DNA from: Rostrohypoxylon terebratum
Taxonomy: Eukaryota; Ascomycota; Sordariomycetes; Xylariales; Hypoxylaceae
Direction of reading: 5' to 3'
NCBI GenBank assembly: GCA_022497145.1
Contig: MU385967.1
Coordinates: 26,160-90,159, forward strand
Length of the DNA stretch: 64,000 bases
This document shows positions 45,978 to 58,111 of the stretch, piece by piece; positions within the stretch are counted from its first letter, which is position 1; each line of letters begins with the position of its first letter. The position numbers and the translations under genes were made by a program. The notes beneath the pieces are model-generated. The model saw nothing but the letters and a program-made list of their open reading frames with translations, was not told the DNA's origin and did no database searches.

Positions 45978-47956
45978 GGCTGGAGAGTCCGAATAGTCGA
46001 GGAAGAATTGGAAACTCGGCCGACGTTAGGGAAATAATTCTCGACAGCGTAAAAAGCAGTGAGTGATGAACGGAAAGTGGCGTTTGTTGGCGGTGGTTCT
46101 GGCTTAATTCGACTCGGATCTAAGGGAGCCCGAGCGAATTCTGGTTGTAATAAAGGAGACGCCTATCTGCCTAACTTCAAGAGACAGATACCAGATGGTT
46201 GATATCCAGGCCAATAAGCGACGAGACTAATAACGACATAGAGCCGTATCAAAGGCCCATAATCCAATTAAAGGAACAGAAGCTAGAGGCCAATCTACAA
46301 GAGTCGAATGGTGTACAGCTGTAGTACGGAGAACGGTTACCGGTGACGGAAGACGGATTTAGTGCCTAATTCCTGTAGGTGAAAGATGAGATGGAATTTT
46401 ATAAGTGACGAGTTAGAAGTAGGAAGTAGGAAGTAGGAAATAGAAATAGAGAGAAGACAGTTGAGAAAGTTAAGTTGAAAGGTGTTAGGTAGTTAAAGTT
46501 GAGAAGTTAAGACGTTAAGACGTTAAGAAGTCAAGATGGTCCAAGGTTTGAGAAATGGTAAGGCAAGGAAAGAATTAGAGATCACGGATGGTTTAAGTTG
46601 GGTAGGTGCTGTAGGCGCTAAGAGAGGATGTAGGTAAGAGACACCATACCAGTACGTACTGTATGTACCACACGAGATACATATCGATGTACAGTGTACA
46701 CATGTATGGATGTACCTTAAAAAAAGCCTGGAAAGTGCACAAGTGTTTGGGCAGTGGTACGGCAGCATTCGGTGTTCAGATTGTTCATAATGTTGTGCCT
46801 ATCTGTACATTCATGTATAACAAATGGATCTATTTCGTCATATCTGAGAGGTTAGAGCAGATGAGGCTGAGATTAGGTCAGGTACCTACGGGGCCGAAAC
46901 TGCTCATTATCGCCCGCAGTAGTGTCAGTAGTGGGCACAGTGGAAGTCGCAGTGGGATGGATCACCATGGACGCCATGGATGGGATTAGGTGATTTCCAG
47001 GTTACTTTTTAGTGGGCTTCAGGGGAACCCCGCCAAATTGGATGCCAAACCATGCCAACCCACCACGAAATAAAGGGTGCCGTCTTGGTGGTGCGGGGTT
47101 TTCTTAAGGGTTCCAGGGTTTCAAACTTTCTTGTTAAGGTTCGGTCATACCTAAAATTTGAGATACGGGACGAATTAGGGTGTCGTCACATCCATTATTT
47201 CCATCATTTACTGCCGTACATTCCACCCGTTCTATCCATTCTATGCGTGGATTTTCATTAACTTTATATGTGACTATGTGACATACATAGTTTGTGTTCC
47301 TACATTAATATGCACCTAAATTACCCCGGTATGAAATTAATCCACGGATGCTCCTGCACGTCCAAGGGACATAAATTGGGTTGTTTCTCTTTTGCAACAT
47401 TGGACATGATTTAGAAAAGTTAAACACCCGATTTGTCCAAACGGCAGCTACCCCCTACCTGTTAAACCCTTAAACTGACAGTCTCCCTTAGTACACTTAC
47501 AGCTGTCCTTAGGCGAATAAAAGACTGTCTAAATAGAACAACAATTAGAACAGTTTTCGTCAGGCTCAATTTCAACGCTTTAATACCCAACTGCTTCCCA
47601 CCTTAGCACCTACGCACCTACACCTTTACACGTAACCACCATGGCTTCGGAACCTCCAAACAAGAAACATGGGCTTTACACCGTCACTTGAGTATTTATT
47701 AACACGTACAACACAATATTCTAGCCCAATGCTTATATATACCACGATGGAGACATCTAGACTAGCAAGTCACTATCTTTTATTTGCCATCCTCGAACGC
47801 ACGATTTCAACGCCAACATAATAGGACATCACGAGATTAGGGCTCTAAAAACCTAGGGGGACTTAGGTAAACAGCGACGAGTACAACGTACAACAGGCGA
47901 TCAGGTGCCAACAACCAAGCACCAGCAATTCCCCATTCCCCCATTCCCCCTCCCTT
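45978..47956. other. Gene-free region with purine-rich repeats
   Basis: About 2 kb. The segment 46405-46535 is a purine-rich tract with tandem AGTAGGAA units (near 46411-46440) and GTTAAGAC units (near 46506-46530), lying upstream of the 2EXR gene. No supportable gene. Confidence 0.4.
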
Positions 47957-48664
47957 TCAAAGCACCATCTCGACCGGTTCGCTTTGGAAGCTGCCTCGGA
48001 GCGCGCCCTCACTGGCGCCAGCGTGGAGCGAGGAGACCTTAGCGACGGCGTCGGCCTCTGACAGCCAGACACCGGTCCACTCGCCTGCGCAGACCACGGC
48101 CACTCTTCTGCCACGTAGCGTCTCTAGCGGCCCTGGGCCCCTGACTTCCACTTCCTGCTCGCTCGTCTGCCCCGCCCCGATCGTAACGAGCGATTCCGGC
48201 CCGGGGGGCATCCTGCGCCTGATCTGGATCGTCGGGATCTCTATCTTCTCTCCAATTTTGTTTCCTCCATCACCACCACCACCACCACCACCACCATCGT
48301 CATTTTCGCTATCAGCGGGTATTGACGCTGGTGCTGCGAAGAAGGACACGACACCCAGCTGCAGGGCCAGCGGGTCGAGCGGCGTGTTCCACGACAAGAT
48401 CGTGACGGCCCCGTCGTGTGCGTTGGTGACGGCGAGCGCCAGCTTCGCCGGGCCACCACCGCTGCCGCTGCCGCTGACTTGGCGCACTGACACCTTTAGC
48501 TTCGCGATGACGTCGTCCGCCGAGCCTGGCACCATCACCATCTTGGACTCGGCGACCGCGGGCGACGTGCGGAGATTGACCGCGTACCAGGACAATACGA
48601 AGATGACGGTAAGTAGGATGACAGATAAGATATTTCGACTTTGATTAAAATGTCTGATGCGCAT
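47957..48664 (-). CDS. Membrane-anchored secreted-type fungal protein, unknown function
   Basis: 235 aa from the ATG at 48664; an upstream in-frame extension to 48736 begins only with GTG. After a short basic start, residues about 12-27 (ILSVILLTVIFVLSWYAV) form one hydrophobic helix acting as signal anchor. The body reads as a beta-sandwich: KLKVSVRQVSG, LALAVTNAHDGAVTILSWNTPLDPLALQLG, a Gly-run insert, IEIPTIQIRRRMPPGPESLVTIGAGQT, and VVCAGEWTGVWL. The TILSW-TPLDPLALQLG and MPP-PESLVT-GAGQ blocks are familiar from conserved fungal secreted proteins, but no biochemical function is known to me. The Gly-run is encoded by a (CCA)n-type microsatellite on the plus strand (about 48274-48297), so its length probably varies among strains. 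Confidence 0.75.
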   Translation of the reverse strand: MRIRHFNQSRNILSVILLTVIFVLSWYAVNLRTSPAVAESKMVMVPGSADDVIAKLKVSVRQVSGSGSGGGPAKLALAVTNAHDGAVTILSWNTPLDPLALQLGVVSFFAAPASIPADSENDDGGGGGGGGDGGNKIGEKIEIPTIQIRRRMPPGPESLVTIGAGQTSEQEVEVRGPGPLETLRGRRVAVVCAGEWTGVWLSEADAVAKVSSLHAGASEGALRGSFQSEPVEMVL

Positions 48665-49453
48665 CAATGTTAAGAGGTGAATGATATGGTGAGTTTGTAA
48701 GTGATGCGAGGAATGTGTAGCGCCAAGAATTTCCACTTCGAATATTGCCTCAGATTCGATTCACCTTCACCAGGGTAAAACAGGTAACGCCTATCGGCCT
48801 TCAAACATGTCCCGTAAACGAATCCGCGTAATCCCCCGATGCCTCTTGCTCTCGCTCAGACGATTGCGTAAGTGTAGGTAAGTAAGTTTGCGAGTTTAAA
48901 TAAACCTGCGCAACTTTCACAAGACCTAAATCCAGATTACCTCTCCCTTTACATGATATTTAACATTCGATCAGGCGCGATCGATCGCTTCCGACCGACG
49001 TTGCGTCCGTGTGGCATTCTCGCCAAGCTAAACTTCTCGCTTTGTATGCTGTATTCCATGTAATTATCTCGCTGCCTGCCCGGACAGAGGTATGTATCCG
49101 TACCAGCGCTGTGGGTAAATGCGACGCCAAGATGTCCCGCCGGACTGGTCAAAAGGGGCAGGTGTTCTAGAACTTCGTGAGCTCGACATGATTGGCCACG
49201 AGGAAAACACTGCATTTTGATGGAATAGAAGCAACGGCAATGAATAAGATCGAAGCAGTATAGGTAGATAATAAATTGTTGATTATATATTTTCAAGAAC
49301 TATCTATTTTAAATCGTGAAAAAACTAGTCGTTATCCAATCATAAACATAAACGAAGGGGAGTATATCTGCCAAAATCTGCCATTCCCAGCCAAAAATAC
49401 CAAATCACACAATACTTTTAATTTCCTCCTCTTAGTATTCTCAAGTAGGCAGC
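48665..49453. other. Spacer, no gene seen
   Basis: About 790 bp between the 235-aa protein gene start and the 3' end of the P450 gene. AT-rich near 49260-49420. Short open frames only. Confidence 0.4.
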
Positions 49454-52400
49454 TTAATCAAAAACGTCAGTCGCGTACCGCGTATTCCGCAATCCCTCCC
49501 ACCACTTCGCAGCCTCCTCGTCAGTGACGTCCCTGTCTGAGCTGGCCTTCGCGTCCTTCTTCACGAGCTCGGCAATCGCGCTCTTAACGCCCTCACCGAC
49601 AGCCCTAGAGCCGCAGATGAACAGTTTCGCGCCGTCTCTCCATAGCTTCGTGACTTCTGCCCCCGCCGCCGCGAGTGCGTCCTGGACGTACTTGTTCCCG
49701 TCGCTCTCTTCGGGTTTGCGGCTATACGCGCGACGCACCGTGACCGCGCCGCTCTTCTCCCACGCTGCTAGCTCGTCCGCGTACAGGTCATCTTGACCAG
49801 GCGCCCTGCATCCGATAAACAACATGGCGGGGGCAAGCTTTCGGCCGGCGGCTATCATGGCAGCACGCTCCTGGATGAAGCCGCGGAATGGGGCGAGACC
49901 TGTGCCGGCACCGACGCAGATGACCGGCGTGTTCTCGACGTCTTGAGGTAGGTGGAAAGCAGCGTGCGACGGGCGTATTGCGATGTGCAGTTTATCACCT
50001 GCGGCTAGTGAGGCAAGGTACGAAGATGCGACACCAACGTACCGGCCGGACCCGGATTTGGAGGGTGAGTCGAGGACCGAGAAGGTAAGTGTTACGTGGG
50101 ATGGGTTCCACAGAGGAGAGGAAGAGATGGAGCTATTGGGTTATTGTTAGTGAATGTTTCAATTTTTCTGGTGTTTAGTCGTTGTGGGCAAGGAAGAGGA
50201 AAAGAATGGGATAACGTACTATTGGCGTACACGCATCGGCGGAAGCATTGCGAGGTATGCACCAAGGGGCAGGTCGACAGATTCGTATTTCTCAAGAAGA
50301 TCTAGCACAGAGATGCGTTTAGCCGAGACCTCATCGTAAGACTCGTTCGCAAGTTTCTTGAGAGCTTCTTTCTCTCCCTCGTCCTTTGCAGCCTCAACAA
50401 GAGTATTAATATTCTAAAAAAGGTTAGCTTGCTAGTCCCATAATTGGGGGTTGGTTGGATAGGGAATGGCTTACTCTCTTGGTCGCAGGTTGAGACAATT
50501 CGACATAGGCACCGAAAATGCTATGAGCGGGCAGCGACGTGTTTGTCGGAAGGGAGGTCATTCCATCGCTGCCGATGGTGATATGGGCATCCCATGAAAG
50601 ATGGAATCTGCGCATAGCTCGCTCGACAGTCTGCTTGGGGTTAATAGGCAGGACGGCGAGATAGTCACCGGCTCGATAGGTGGTGTCGCTAGGAAGCATG
50701 ATTTCGATATGCTTCTTAGTTGGCTCTCCTTCAGCCGTCAAAGTACGGGTCTCAACCACCAAACCTTCCGTGACATCCTGTCGCAAGGTAGACGTGCGCG
50801 GGCTCGTGATCGAAACCTTTAGGCCAATTGCCTGCGGTAGATCTGACGAGTCGCTAGAAGTTCCGTACTGTTTCTTGAATGCCGGCCAGAGCACCTCATC
50901 TTCCCATGTTTCGAAATCGGTGAACACATCGCCACCTCCAACATCGGTAAGGCCCATATCCGCGACTCTGGTGGCCCCGGCCTCTTCCAGCTTGCTGTCG
51001 ATTAACTTGGGTATCTTGTGGAAAGTCTGAGCCCAGTCGTGGTGCCCAACGCCAAAAACGGTATAGTGAACGCCTTCAAGTGCCTTTTTGTCCTTGATAC
51101 TCTCAATCCAGGAAACGAAATGAGCGGCATTGTCTGGAGGTTGTCCTTCATACGACGGTGTGACGATGACTACCGGCTGTCCCTTAGGGAGGTTTCCATT
51201 CGCAGTATCCAAGATATCAATCTTAGAGACCGAAAATCCGTGGCGCGATGCATCGCTAGCTACTCTATTGGCAAAGGATTCGCAAGTGCCGCTATTGCTT
51301 CCGTACAACACCGTGATAGGTTTTCCACCGCCCTCAGTAGTGGGCTTCGCGATATCTTGTACTGAGAGTGAGCTGATAGATTCCGAAAGCAATTCCTTAC
51401 CAGCTAAACGATGTTCGAGATGACTAGGCGTCAACCCATCGCGTATGGTTGCCCTCATGCGGAAGCCCTTAGGCTTGACGGTCAGTGTCTGCTTGAGAGC
51501 TAAGCTGTATGACGGATCATCCATCACAAAATTGAAACTTTGGAGAAGCATGGCTATAGCCAATGTCGCTTCTTGCCAAGCAAACGGACGTCCGATACAC
51601 TTTATGATAATAAGTCAGCAGGTAAGTATCATCAAATGGTACTTTAAAACACACGTACCGCTCGAAGACCATTGCCAAAGGGTTTCCACGCGTTTTTAGG
51701 AAGTTTATTGAATGGTTCGTCTAACATGCGCTCCGGCTTGAACTCTTCTGCATCATCTCCATAGACGGCAGGGTCTATGTGAGACTTCTTGAGGAGCAGA
51801 CCAACCAGTTCATCCTTGTATACCAGATATTTGCCTGCAAGGAGAGTATCTTCCTTGGCCGTCCTTGCGAATTGCGTAATTGGTGCATCTAGTCTGAGAG
51901 TTTCACGCATTATCTAAAGACGCATGAGCTGGGTTCATAATACGAAAAATAAATAACAAAACAAAGTGTTGTCATGGTTATATACTGGATGTGATCAGAT
52001 GACGATGGAATGTCAGTACTTACGGCCGTGATATAGGGGAGTTTAGACATGTGCTCCACCGTGATGGGACCCTTTCCGATAACTGTATCGACTTCCTCTT
52101 GAGCCTTGCGATAGGCTTCTGGATGTTTGAGAAGTTCGTAGAATGCGAAGGAAAGTAGTCCAGATGTCGTCTCGTGGCCAGCAATGAGGAAGGTAATGAG
52201 GTTGTCTGTGATACTCGCATCAGTCATGTGTTGTCCGGTCTTCGGGTCCACGCCGTTGAGCATGGCATTGAGCAAGTCCTTCCGGTTGGAAGGGTTCTTT
52301 TTACGCTCTTGGAGAACCTCATCAGATGTGTTCCGTAGGGTTTCTATGTCCTTCCAATACTTGGCGTCCTCGTTTCGATAGAACCAAAAGGGCATTGTTC

Positions 52401-53158
52401 TATTCGGCCTGTTGCCCGACTCTGTAAGGAAGTCACCCATGGCTTCAACGAATGGGTGCAGCTTTGATGTATAGTAACTGTTGAAACGATAACCCATCGA
52501 GCAAAGAGCGAGCGTGTCTAGCGCAAGACGTGTGAAGTCATCCGTAACTTCAATTGGGTGGTTAGGTCCATATCGCGCCCATTTCATGGTAAGTTGTGTT
52601 GCAACCTCATGCATTTCATCAAACATGCCCCGAATTGACATGGGGCCAAATGCAGGCATAAGAACTGTTGGGTATTAGCAGCCATCGTCACACAGACCAG
52701 ATCCTGACCAACAAACCTCGATGAGCAATGCCCCAATTTGGCTCTTCTATCTTGGCCTATGATATTTGTGAGTATATCAGGTACTGATTCTGCTGGAGGT
52801 TACATTGGTTGAGCTAACTCACAGTAAACAAACCATCGTGAACCCCATTTCGAATTTCGAAAAGAGCACCTTTGGGGATCTTCATGAAGCGATTCTCGTC
52901 ACAAGCCTCATCAATGAGACGGTGACTTGATACGGTTACCATAGTCCGTCCAGGAAGACGAAGTCGATATATCTCGCCTATAGGAAATATGTTAGCAAGG
53001 GGTCTAGATAATGGGGTTTTTTAATCCATCTCATAAAACATACCATACTTGTCGGCGAGAGAAAGGAATGAACGCAGGGGAAGTTCTCTATCGAGTTCGG
53101 CGACATGACCGAGGAATGGAAGTCCTGGTGGTTCAGGGATAGGTGTTGTGTTCGACAT
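49454..53158 (-). CDS. CYP505: CYP505 self-sufficient P450 : CPR fusion (P450foxy-like)
   Basis: Eight exons on the minus strand: 53044..53158, 52823..52977, 52717..52756, 52024..52664, 51659..51913, 50475..51599, 50220..50414 (first base of this exon 50413), 49454..50132, joining to 1067 aa, essentially the length of Fusarium P450foxy. N-terminus PEPPGLPFLGH without a membrane anchor. P450 domain (1 to about 460): I-helix AGHETTS, ExxR as ETLR, haem loop FGNGLRACIGRPFA with Cys403. Reductase (about 480-1067): FMN site YGSNSGTCE, FAD site RQYSISSSP, NADPH-binding VGAGTGLAPFRGF and FICGSRAVG, and the terminal W-x-x-x-x-RY-x-x-DVFD typical of the family. It hydroxylates fatty acids at subterminal (omega-1 to omega-3) positions using NADPH without a partner, in the cytosol or loosely membrane bound. 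A TATATATAT element lies about 105-125 bp before the start. Confidence 0.93.
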
Positions 53159-55845
53159 TGTTTCGTCTGTATGTGAGCGACTCAGGATCGAAGGCCACTC
53201 AAGTTGCATATCCTATGGGTTGGTTGTCTCTGAGCTGTGAACTCGAGAGACGCTTGTGAGCCAGATATATATATCTATATATGAGTATGAGTAACCGGAG
53301 ACGCAAGACTCAGCCCCCGGTAAATGTAGGTCAAGTCCGAATCCCGTCTGAATGGTATTTTGTGAGGACGGTCCGGCGGGGGCTCGGCCGATGAAAGGCT
53401 ATCAACAGGACAGGGAATAGCGAGTCGGATAGGGCTAACTGATGCAGACGCATGTGCCAATCAATAGGAACTGTCGAATTGGTCAAATGGAATGCAGCTA
53501 GCTTTGTCTCGTGGTAATAATGAATTATTCGAAAAGCGAACAAGGAAATAAGATTATTTGCTGATTCATTAAGCCATGCCGGCGTAAGCGAAGCTGAGAA
53601 GTTTTCTAGCAACCCTCATACTACTATTAGAGCGAGCCTCGGTTCGGGGGTAGTCGTCGATCCACTTGGACCCGGAGCTCGCATGGCCGTTCCCTAGCCT
53701 TGACTTCATAGTTTCTCATTCTTAGGTCAACTCCTTACTAGGTAGATGAAGTATTACTCATGTTCCCATGTACCTAGTACTACCTAGTACCTACTAACTC
53801 GCAGGTAGGTACTATAATACATGGAACACTGCCGCTGAAGATCCCTGGGATCTGAAAGCGACCCGTACGCTAAGGATGGAACGGTGCCTCCGGGCGTCGG
53901 ATCGTACGTCGTAAGTTGCATCACATTAGTTTAGCCCTGGCCTCTATGCATATAGGTATGGCTTGAATGTCTTAAATTTTGCTTGGCTACATCTCAAAAC
54001 GTGGCAGGCTCGCAGCACACATAGTAGTATTGTTTTCTACATGGTACTCTCGCGACGGACTCGCGGTGGGCGATGAGGAATGGGTGGGTACGCCGAGGCA
54101 TGATGTTTCGAAGGCGTCGTGTCGTAAGAGCGATTGGCGGAGATGAGTAATAAACCTCGGCCGTTTGGCCGAAAAGTTGAAGGATTCCAAGTTTTTTATG
54201 GGGGGCGGTTGTTTCGCAGATTCGGGTTATCAAGTTAATAGTATCTGCAGCTGTTTATCGTATTTTCTATCGGGCACTAACCTTGAAGCCATCGGGTTAG
54301 TCTTTTTGTACTACATGTCTTAAAGTATGCCATGCGCAAGTGTGCGCAAGTATGGAGACCTGGGAGACCTGATAACGAATAGCTAGCGTCATTATGAAGA
54401 TTTCTCCAAATTTGAAGCTCTCTCTGTGTTGCTGTTTCCTCGGACTTGCCAAAAATTAAACCACTATTCTGCAGGCAAGTGATATCAAGCTCATCAGCTA
54501 ACTATATCAGCTCTAGTAGGTGCTAAATTTTCAATATAAACCTAACCTAGCAGTTTCCTGCCTTACATGATACCCACCGTACTGCTACCTAGTACCCACT
54601 ATTTGAACCGAGGTTTACATTCGATTAGTTCCACTCTTCCAATTCGACACTCTTAATCACTTCGAGAAACCCTTTTTTTTTTCTCCTACGCATTTCTTCA
54701 TGCTCGTCGTTTCTGGTAGAGTTCCATGAGCTAATCTTTAAACGGCACTTAAATGCGACAAAGCCAATAGGGCTGTTCCCAAGTAGACGTCTTCCGAGTT
54801 TCACTTATGACAGAATTGGAATAGTTTGACATACCTAGAGCTTCGTCTTTTTATATCGCTAGATCGGTGCGTCATTTTATTCCGTCCGGGTTAGTGAATC
54901 GGAGTAAAATTTGGTCTGGACATCATTCTTCGACCCTACCTCAACCCTACCCGACCACTTGATCAGCCTACACATACAATCGACCTCGACCGGAACCCCA
55001 CAGGAGCAGGAATTACATATCCGGTTCGGCATGCGTCGTCTACGCGATGTCAACGCGATGGCATGATGTCGTCGAATCCCGCGTCTTGCCGCCCACGCCG
55101 CATCCTACGGCAACGGTTGCCGTGCAAATCTGTAATCATCCATCTTGATTCGGTGGATCGCGGAGTGCCTGCCATTATACCTCCATTAGGTACCGGATTT
55201 GTTTCATCCGACCCTCCGACGGAGATTAAGGCTTCGGTGGCCGAGCTCGAACTTATGGCCGAATCTATTCTATTCTTCTTACCTAGTGGATACTGAGTGC
55301 CTTGGAGGCAAATGTGATATTCCAGAAGGTGAGATATAATATGGCATGACAGTCAATGAGTAATATATTTCATTGATATAGATCAGTTCATATGCTTCCT
55401 CCTTCTGTCGGCCAGTTACTAGGCATGGCACGAGCGATTTCGAATTGTTACCATTCAATGGTGTGTCGTGTTCAGTATATCTGTGAGTCTCTTCTATTTT
55501 TCGCTGTTTTCTTGGTCCTCCCCTATAATATCTTTATACCGGTGTCTTTGTCACCCATTGACTGCTTTCGGCAATTCAGGTGGGTGTTGTGAAGCACAGT
55601 CCCCCCTAAGATAATAGCCATTATCTAGACTCTCAAAGTGACAAAGAACCAACTATTTCATCATTGCCGCAAGCAATAGCTACATTAGATCACCAGTTAA
55701 AGGAAAATGGTGCGCTAAGGCTCACCATTAACATGTCTAATTCTCGGAAATGAGAGCTACTATTCAGTCCCTTACCCATACAGCAGGGTTGAGAACATTT
55801 TAAGAACAACAATAACCAATAGCATTGTAAGATCACGGAGAGGCA
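53159..55845. other. 2.7-kb divergent intergenic region
   Basis: Between the divergent P450 and 449-aa protein genes. No gene is supported; a 77-codon frame at 55063-55296 has no known motif. A direct repeat of TACCTAGTAC lies near 53771-53791. Confidence 0.4.
53262..53282 (-). promoter_or_regulatory. TATA-like element of the CYP505 gene
   Basis: A TA-repeat segment (TATATATATCTATATAT) 105-125 bp upstream of the P450 ATG on its strand. Typical distance for a fungal TATA box with a short leader. Functional status untested. Confidence 0.4.
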
Positions 55846-57195
55846 ATGGATCGAAATCAAGGGCCCCGTAATAACAGGTATCTGTCACGTTTTTACTCCA
55901 TCGCAGTATTTGCAGTCGCTGCTGGCTTCGTGAACGCTTGGGGGTTACCCTTCCTCGAAGGCTTTGGCTTAAAATGGGGTGAGGCGCCGAAGGCGCCCGA
56001 AGTGCGTCAGATACCTCTGATAACGGATATTTCGGGCGTCACTGCCCCTTTCTGGGAAGGTTACCAGACGTTATTCGACGACTATAACCTTATGGCGCCC
56101 CTTTTCAGTGACGTGGCCGCTAACAGTAAGATCATCGAGACGATGATGGACGCCCTGCCACTAAGCCGCGAAGCCGGAACTGAAGACAATACCTTCGTAT
56201 TCAAACACTTAGCTAGATACAAGCGCCGAATCAATAATCGCCAAAAGTATGTCGACAATGCCAAGGAAGCGTTCCTAGACTACGTTTCTCTTCGCCACGA
56301 ACTACTACGTAAATCATTGTCCAATAAGGTCATATGGCATTGGTATTCCGATAATGCTGAAGAAGTTAAGTTCCTGAGTTCTCTCACGGGGAATAAGGCA
56401 CATAACATGACGGAGTCTTGGTTCGAGGCGGCCGAAATTGCGAGATATTCTGCTTTGCAGTTCTTCGAAGTCTTCCAGAAAATATGGAATCACGAAAACG
56501 CTGGTGGCGAGCTAGGGAAGTACCTAGCTCTAATGAACGAGAACCTGGCCTCCGCAATTGTTCATGAGGATGCAGTCGTTCAAGGCTTGGCAGCCAAGTC
56601 GCCTAAGGGCCACTTGTGGAGTTATCGGCAGACGAGTCGTGTTTTACGGCGACTCAAAGAGAGGGTCGTCGCCTTACAAGGCGCGCATATCAACATCCAG
56701 ATTGGCTTGATCAGAATCAATTTCGTCCACGAAAATATGCCTGGGATAGACAACGGGTTCGCATCATATCGAGAGTCTGCCGCTGCCTGGGCGCATGGTG
56801 TAGATGCCATGTTGACGGGCTGGGAAAAGTTCCTTTTTCGATCTGATCTAGGCGTGTTGTTCGCCACGAGACGAGAGCACCTCAAGGCAACAAATAAAAC
56901 CAGCGCAGACGAGATAGAGACTTCGTGGGAGGCGTGGAAGGGTCGAAACTGCGGCGGAACATCTTGCTACGAAGAAAGTGACGAGTTTTCGTGGTTTTGG
57001 AAGTGGTATGATGGTCCGGACGGACCAGCTTTGGCGGATCGAACTTTGGACGAGAACGCGCTTTGCAAAAAATCTCCCGACAGTGTGTTCAAAACACCAA
57101 AGGTTGCGCTGAGTGTATACGATCAAGTGTGCTGTCAAGAGACCCCGACTACCTTATTCGTCAAGTATGCGCCTGTAGATACGCTGACAGTGTAA
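55846..57195 (+). CDS. Unrecognised 449-aa protein with N-terminal signal or anchor
   Basis: Intronless open frame of 449 aa. Residues about 13-32 (RFYSIAVFAVAAGFVNAWGL) are a signal peptide or signal anchor after a basic start. The rest is mostly helical and charged: repeated basic/acidic amphipathic stretches (FKHLARYKRRINNRQKYVDNAKEAFL), a Trp-rich middle, and a Cys-containing C-terminal part (GRNCGGTSCYEESDEFSWFWKWY, VYDQVCCQETP) with two Cys pairs that may form disulfides. I recognise no family or catalytic motif. Length, lack of stops and normal codon use support a real gene. It may be an orphan secreted protein or a divergent helical-bundle protein; function unknown. Confidence 0.65.
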   Translation: MDRNQGPRNNRYLSRFYSIAVFAVAAGFVNAWGLPFLEGFGLKWGEAPKAPEVRQIPLITDISGVTAPFWEGYQTLFDDYNLMAPLFSDVAANSKIIETMMDALPLSREAGTEDNTFVFKHLARYKRRINNRQKYVDNAKEAFLDYVSLRHELLRKSLSNKVIWHWYSDNAEEVKFLSSLTGNKAHNMTESWFEAAEIARYSALQFFEVFQKIWNHENAGGELGKYLALMNENLASAIVHEDAVVQGLAAKSPKGHLWSYRQTSRVLRRLKERVVALQGAHINIQIGLIRINFVHENMPGIDNGFASYRESAAAWAHGVDAMLTGWEKFLFRSDLGVLFATRREHLKATNKTSADEIETSWEAWKGRNCGGTSCYEESDEFSWFWKWYDGPDGPALADRTLDENALCKKSPDSVFKTPKVALSVYDQVCCQETPTTLFVKYAPVDTLTV

Positions 57196-57463
57196 AAAGG
57201 GATTTGGGGAGGTGGTGATGGATATCGACTTGGCAATTGTATATACTGGGATGGATATGGCACTTGATAGGTACCTAGCTACCTAGTATTTTCTTAGCCT
57301 ATTTATATGTATTGTAAATTATAGAATAGGCATTCATGGATGTCAATTTTAAATCGTGTCCTATCCGTCTACCTACCTAGCTCCTATCCAGGTACTCAGG
57401 TGCTGCCCCCCACCCCAATTTCCAAAGCTTTCCTTAGACTCACTAATTCCACTCTTTCCTGTC

Positions 57464-58111
57464 TCATCCAGAGTGCCTGGAATGGCAATTCCCCGTACTT
57501 ATGGAAACCTTGTCCACACCCTCATCCCAAATCTCGAGCTGGATCGACTTTCTCGTTAGGTCTTCCACATTCTTGAAGCTACCGAGGGGCACCGTCTTCT
57601 TAGTCTTGGAAAGTCTCGCCACGGTGATGAACCCGGAACCGGGAGGAGACAGCGCCGTCTCAAAATCCAGTAGGGTCGCGATGTGAGGGGCGGTTGCCGT
57701 GGCGCAGGCCGGCAAGCGCGAGGGGCTCTCGGCCCGCTTCTTGGCGGTGTAGTCGACGACCGGGATGACGAAGTGATGGCTGGTTTGGGGGTAGATGTAT
57801 ACATTTTCCATCTCTTCCTGGGTCCCAGGTGGCTCTGCTGAGCGAGGAGGTGACAATATGATCACCGGAGATTGCTGGGCTGAACGTTCGCGATGCGCGT
57901 TCTCCGCGGCGCGTCTTTCGGCATTGGGGTCGAGTGGTAACGACGCATCTAGACGCCGGGATAGCCTCGTACAGATGCATTGGTCGCATGAGCAGATGTG
58001 GGGTTCATGTGTCCCTCGCTGCGTGAGGTCGGGGGAAGAGAAGTAAGGAGTGAATCGCTGACGAACGGCTCCCGGGGCGGCATTTGGATGGGGTGGGAGA
58101 TCGACCGACAT
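57464..58111 (-). CDS. Small Pro/Ser-rich protein of unknown function
   Basis: Open frame giving 215 aa from the ATG at 58111 (MSVDLPPHPNAAPG); an upstream in-frame ATG at 58189 would add 26 residues, and the start is uncertain. Visible features: a Cys cluster CSCDQCICTRL (about 40-50), Pro/Ser-rich linkers, an Ala-rich basic segment, and a C-terminal half with HFVIPVVDYTAKKR and TLLDFETALSPPGSGFITVARLSKTKKTVPLGSF that looks folded. No signal peptide. I do not recognise the family. It is tail-to-tail with the 449-aa gene, 268 bp away. Confidence 0.5.
   Translation of the reverse strand: MSVDLPPHPNAAPGAVRQRFTPYFSSPDLTQRGTHEPHICSCDQCICTRLSRRLDASLPLDPNAERRAAENAHRERSAQQSPVIILSPPRSAEPPGTQEEMENVYIYPQTSHHFVIPVVDYTAKKRAESPSRLPACATATAPHIATLLDFETALSPPGSGFITVARLSKTKKTVPLGSFKNVEDLTRKSIQLEIWDEGVDKVSISTGNCHSRHSG

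Noticed and set aside
46663..46989. 108-codon plus-strand frame
   Set aside because: Met/Tyr/His-rich reading of simple-sequence DNA without any domain or orthology signal.
36623..53158. A secondary-metabolite cluster including the hydrolase, MFS, regulator and P450
   Set aside because: No PKS, NRPS, terpene synthase or DMATS is present, and CYP505 is a housekeeping-type fatty-acid hydroxylase about 6 kb away with unrelated genes between.
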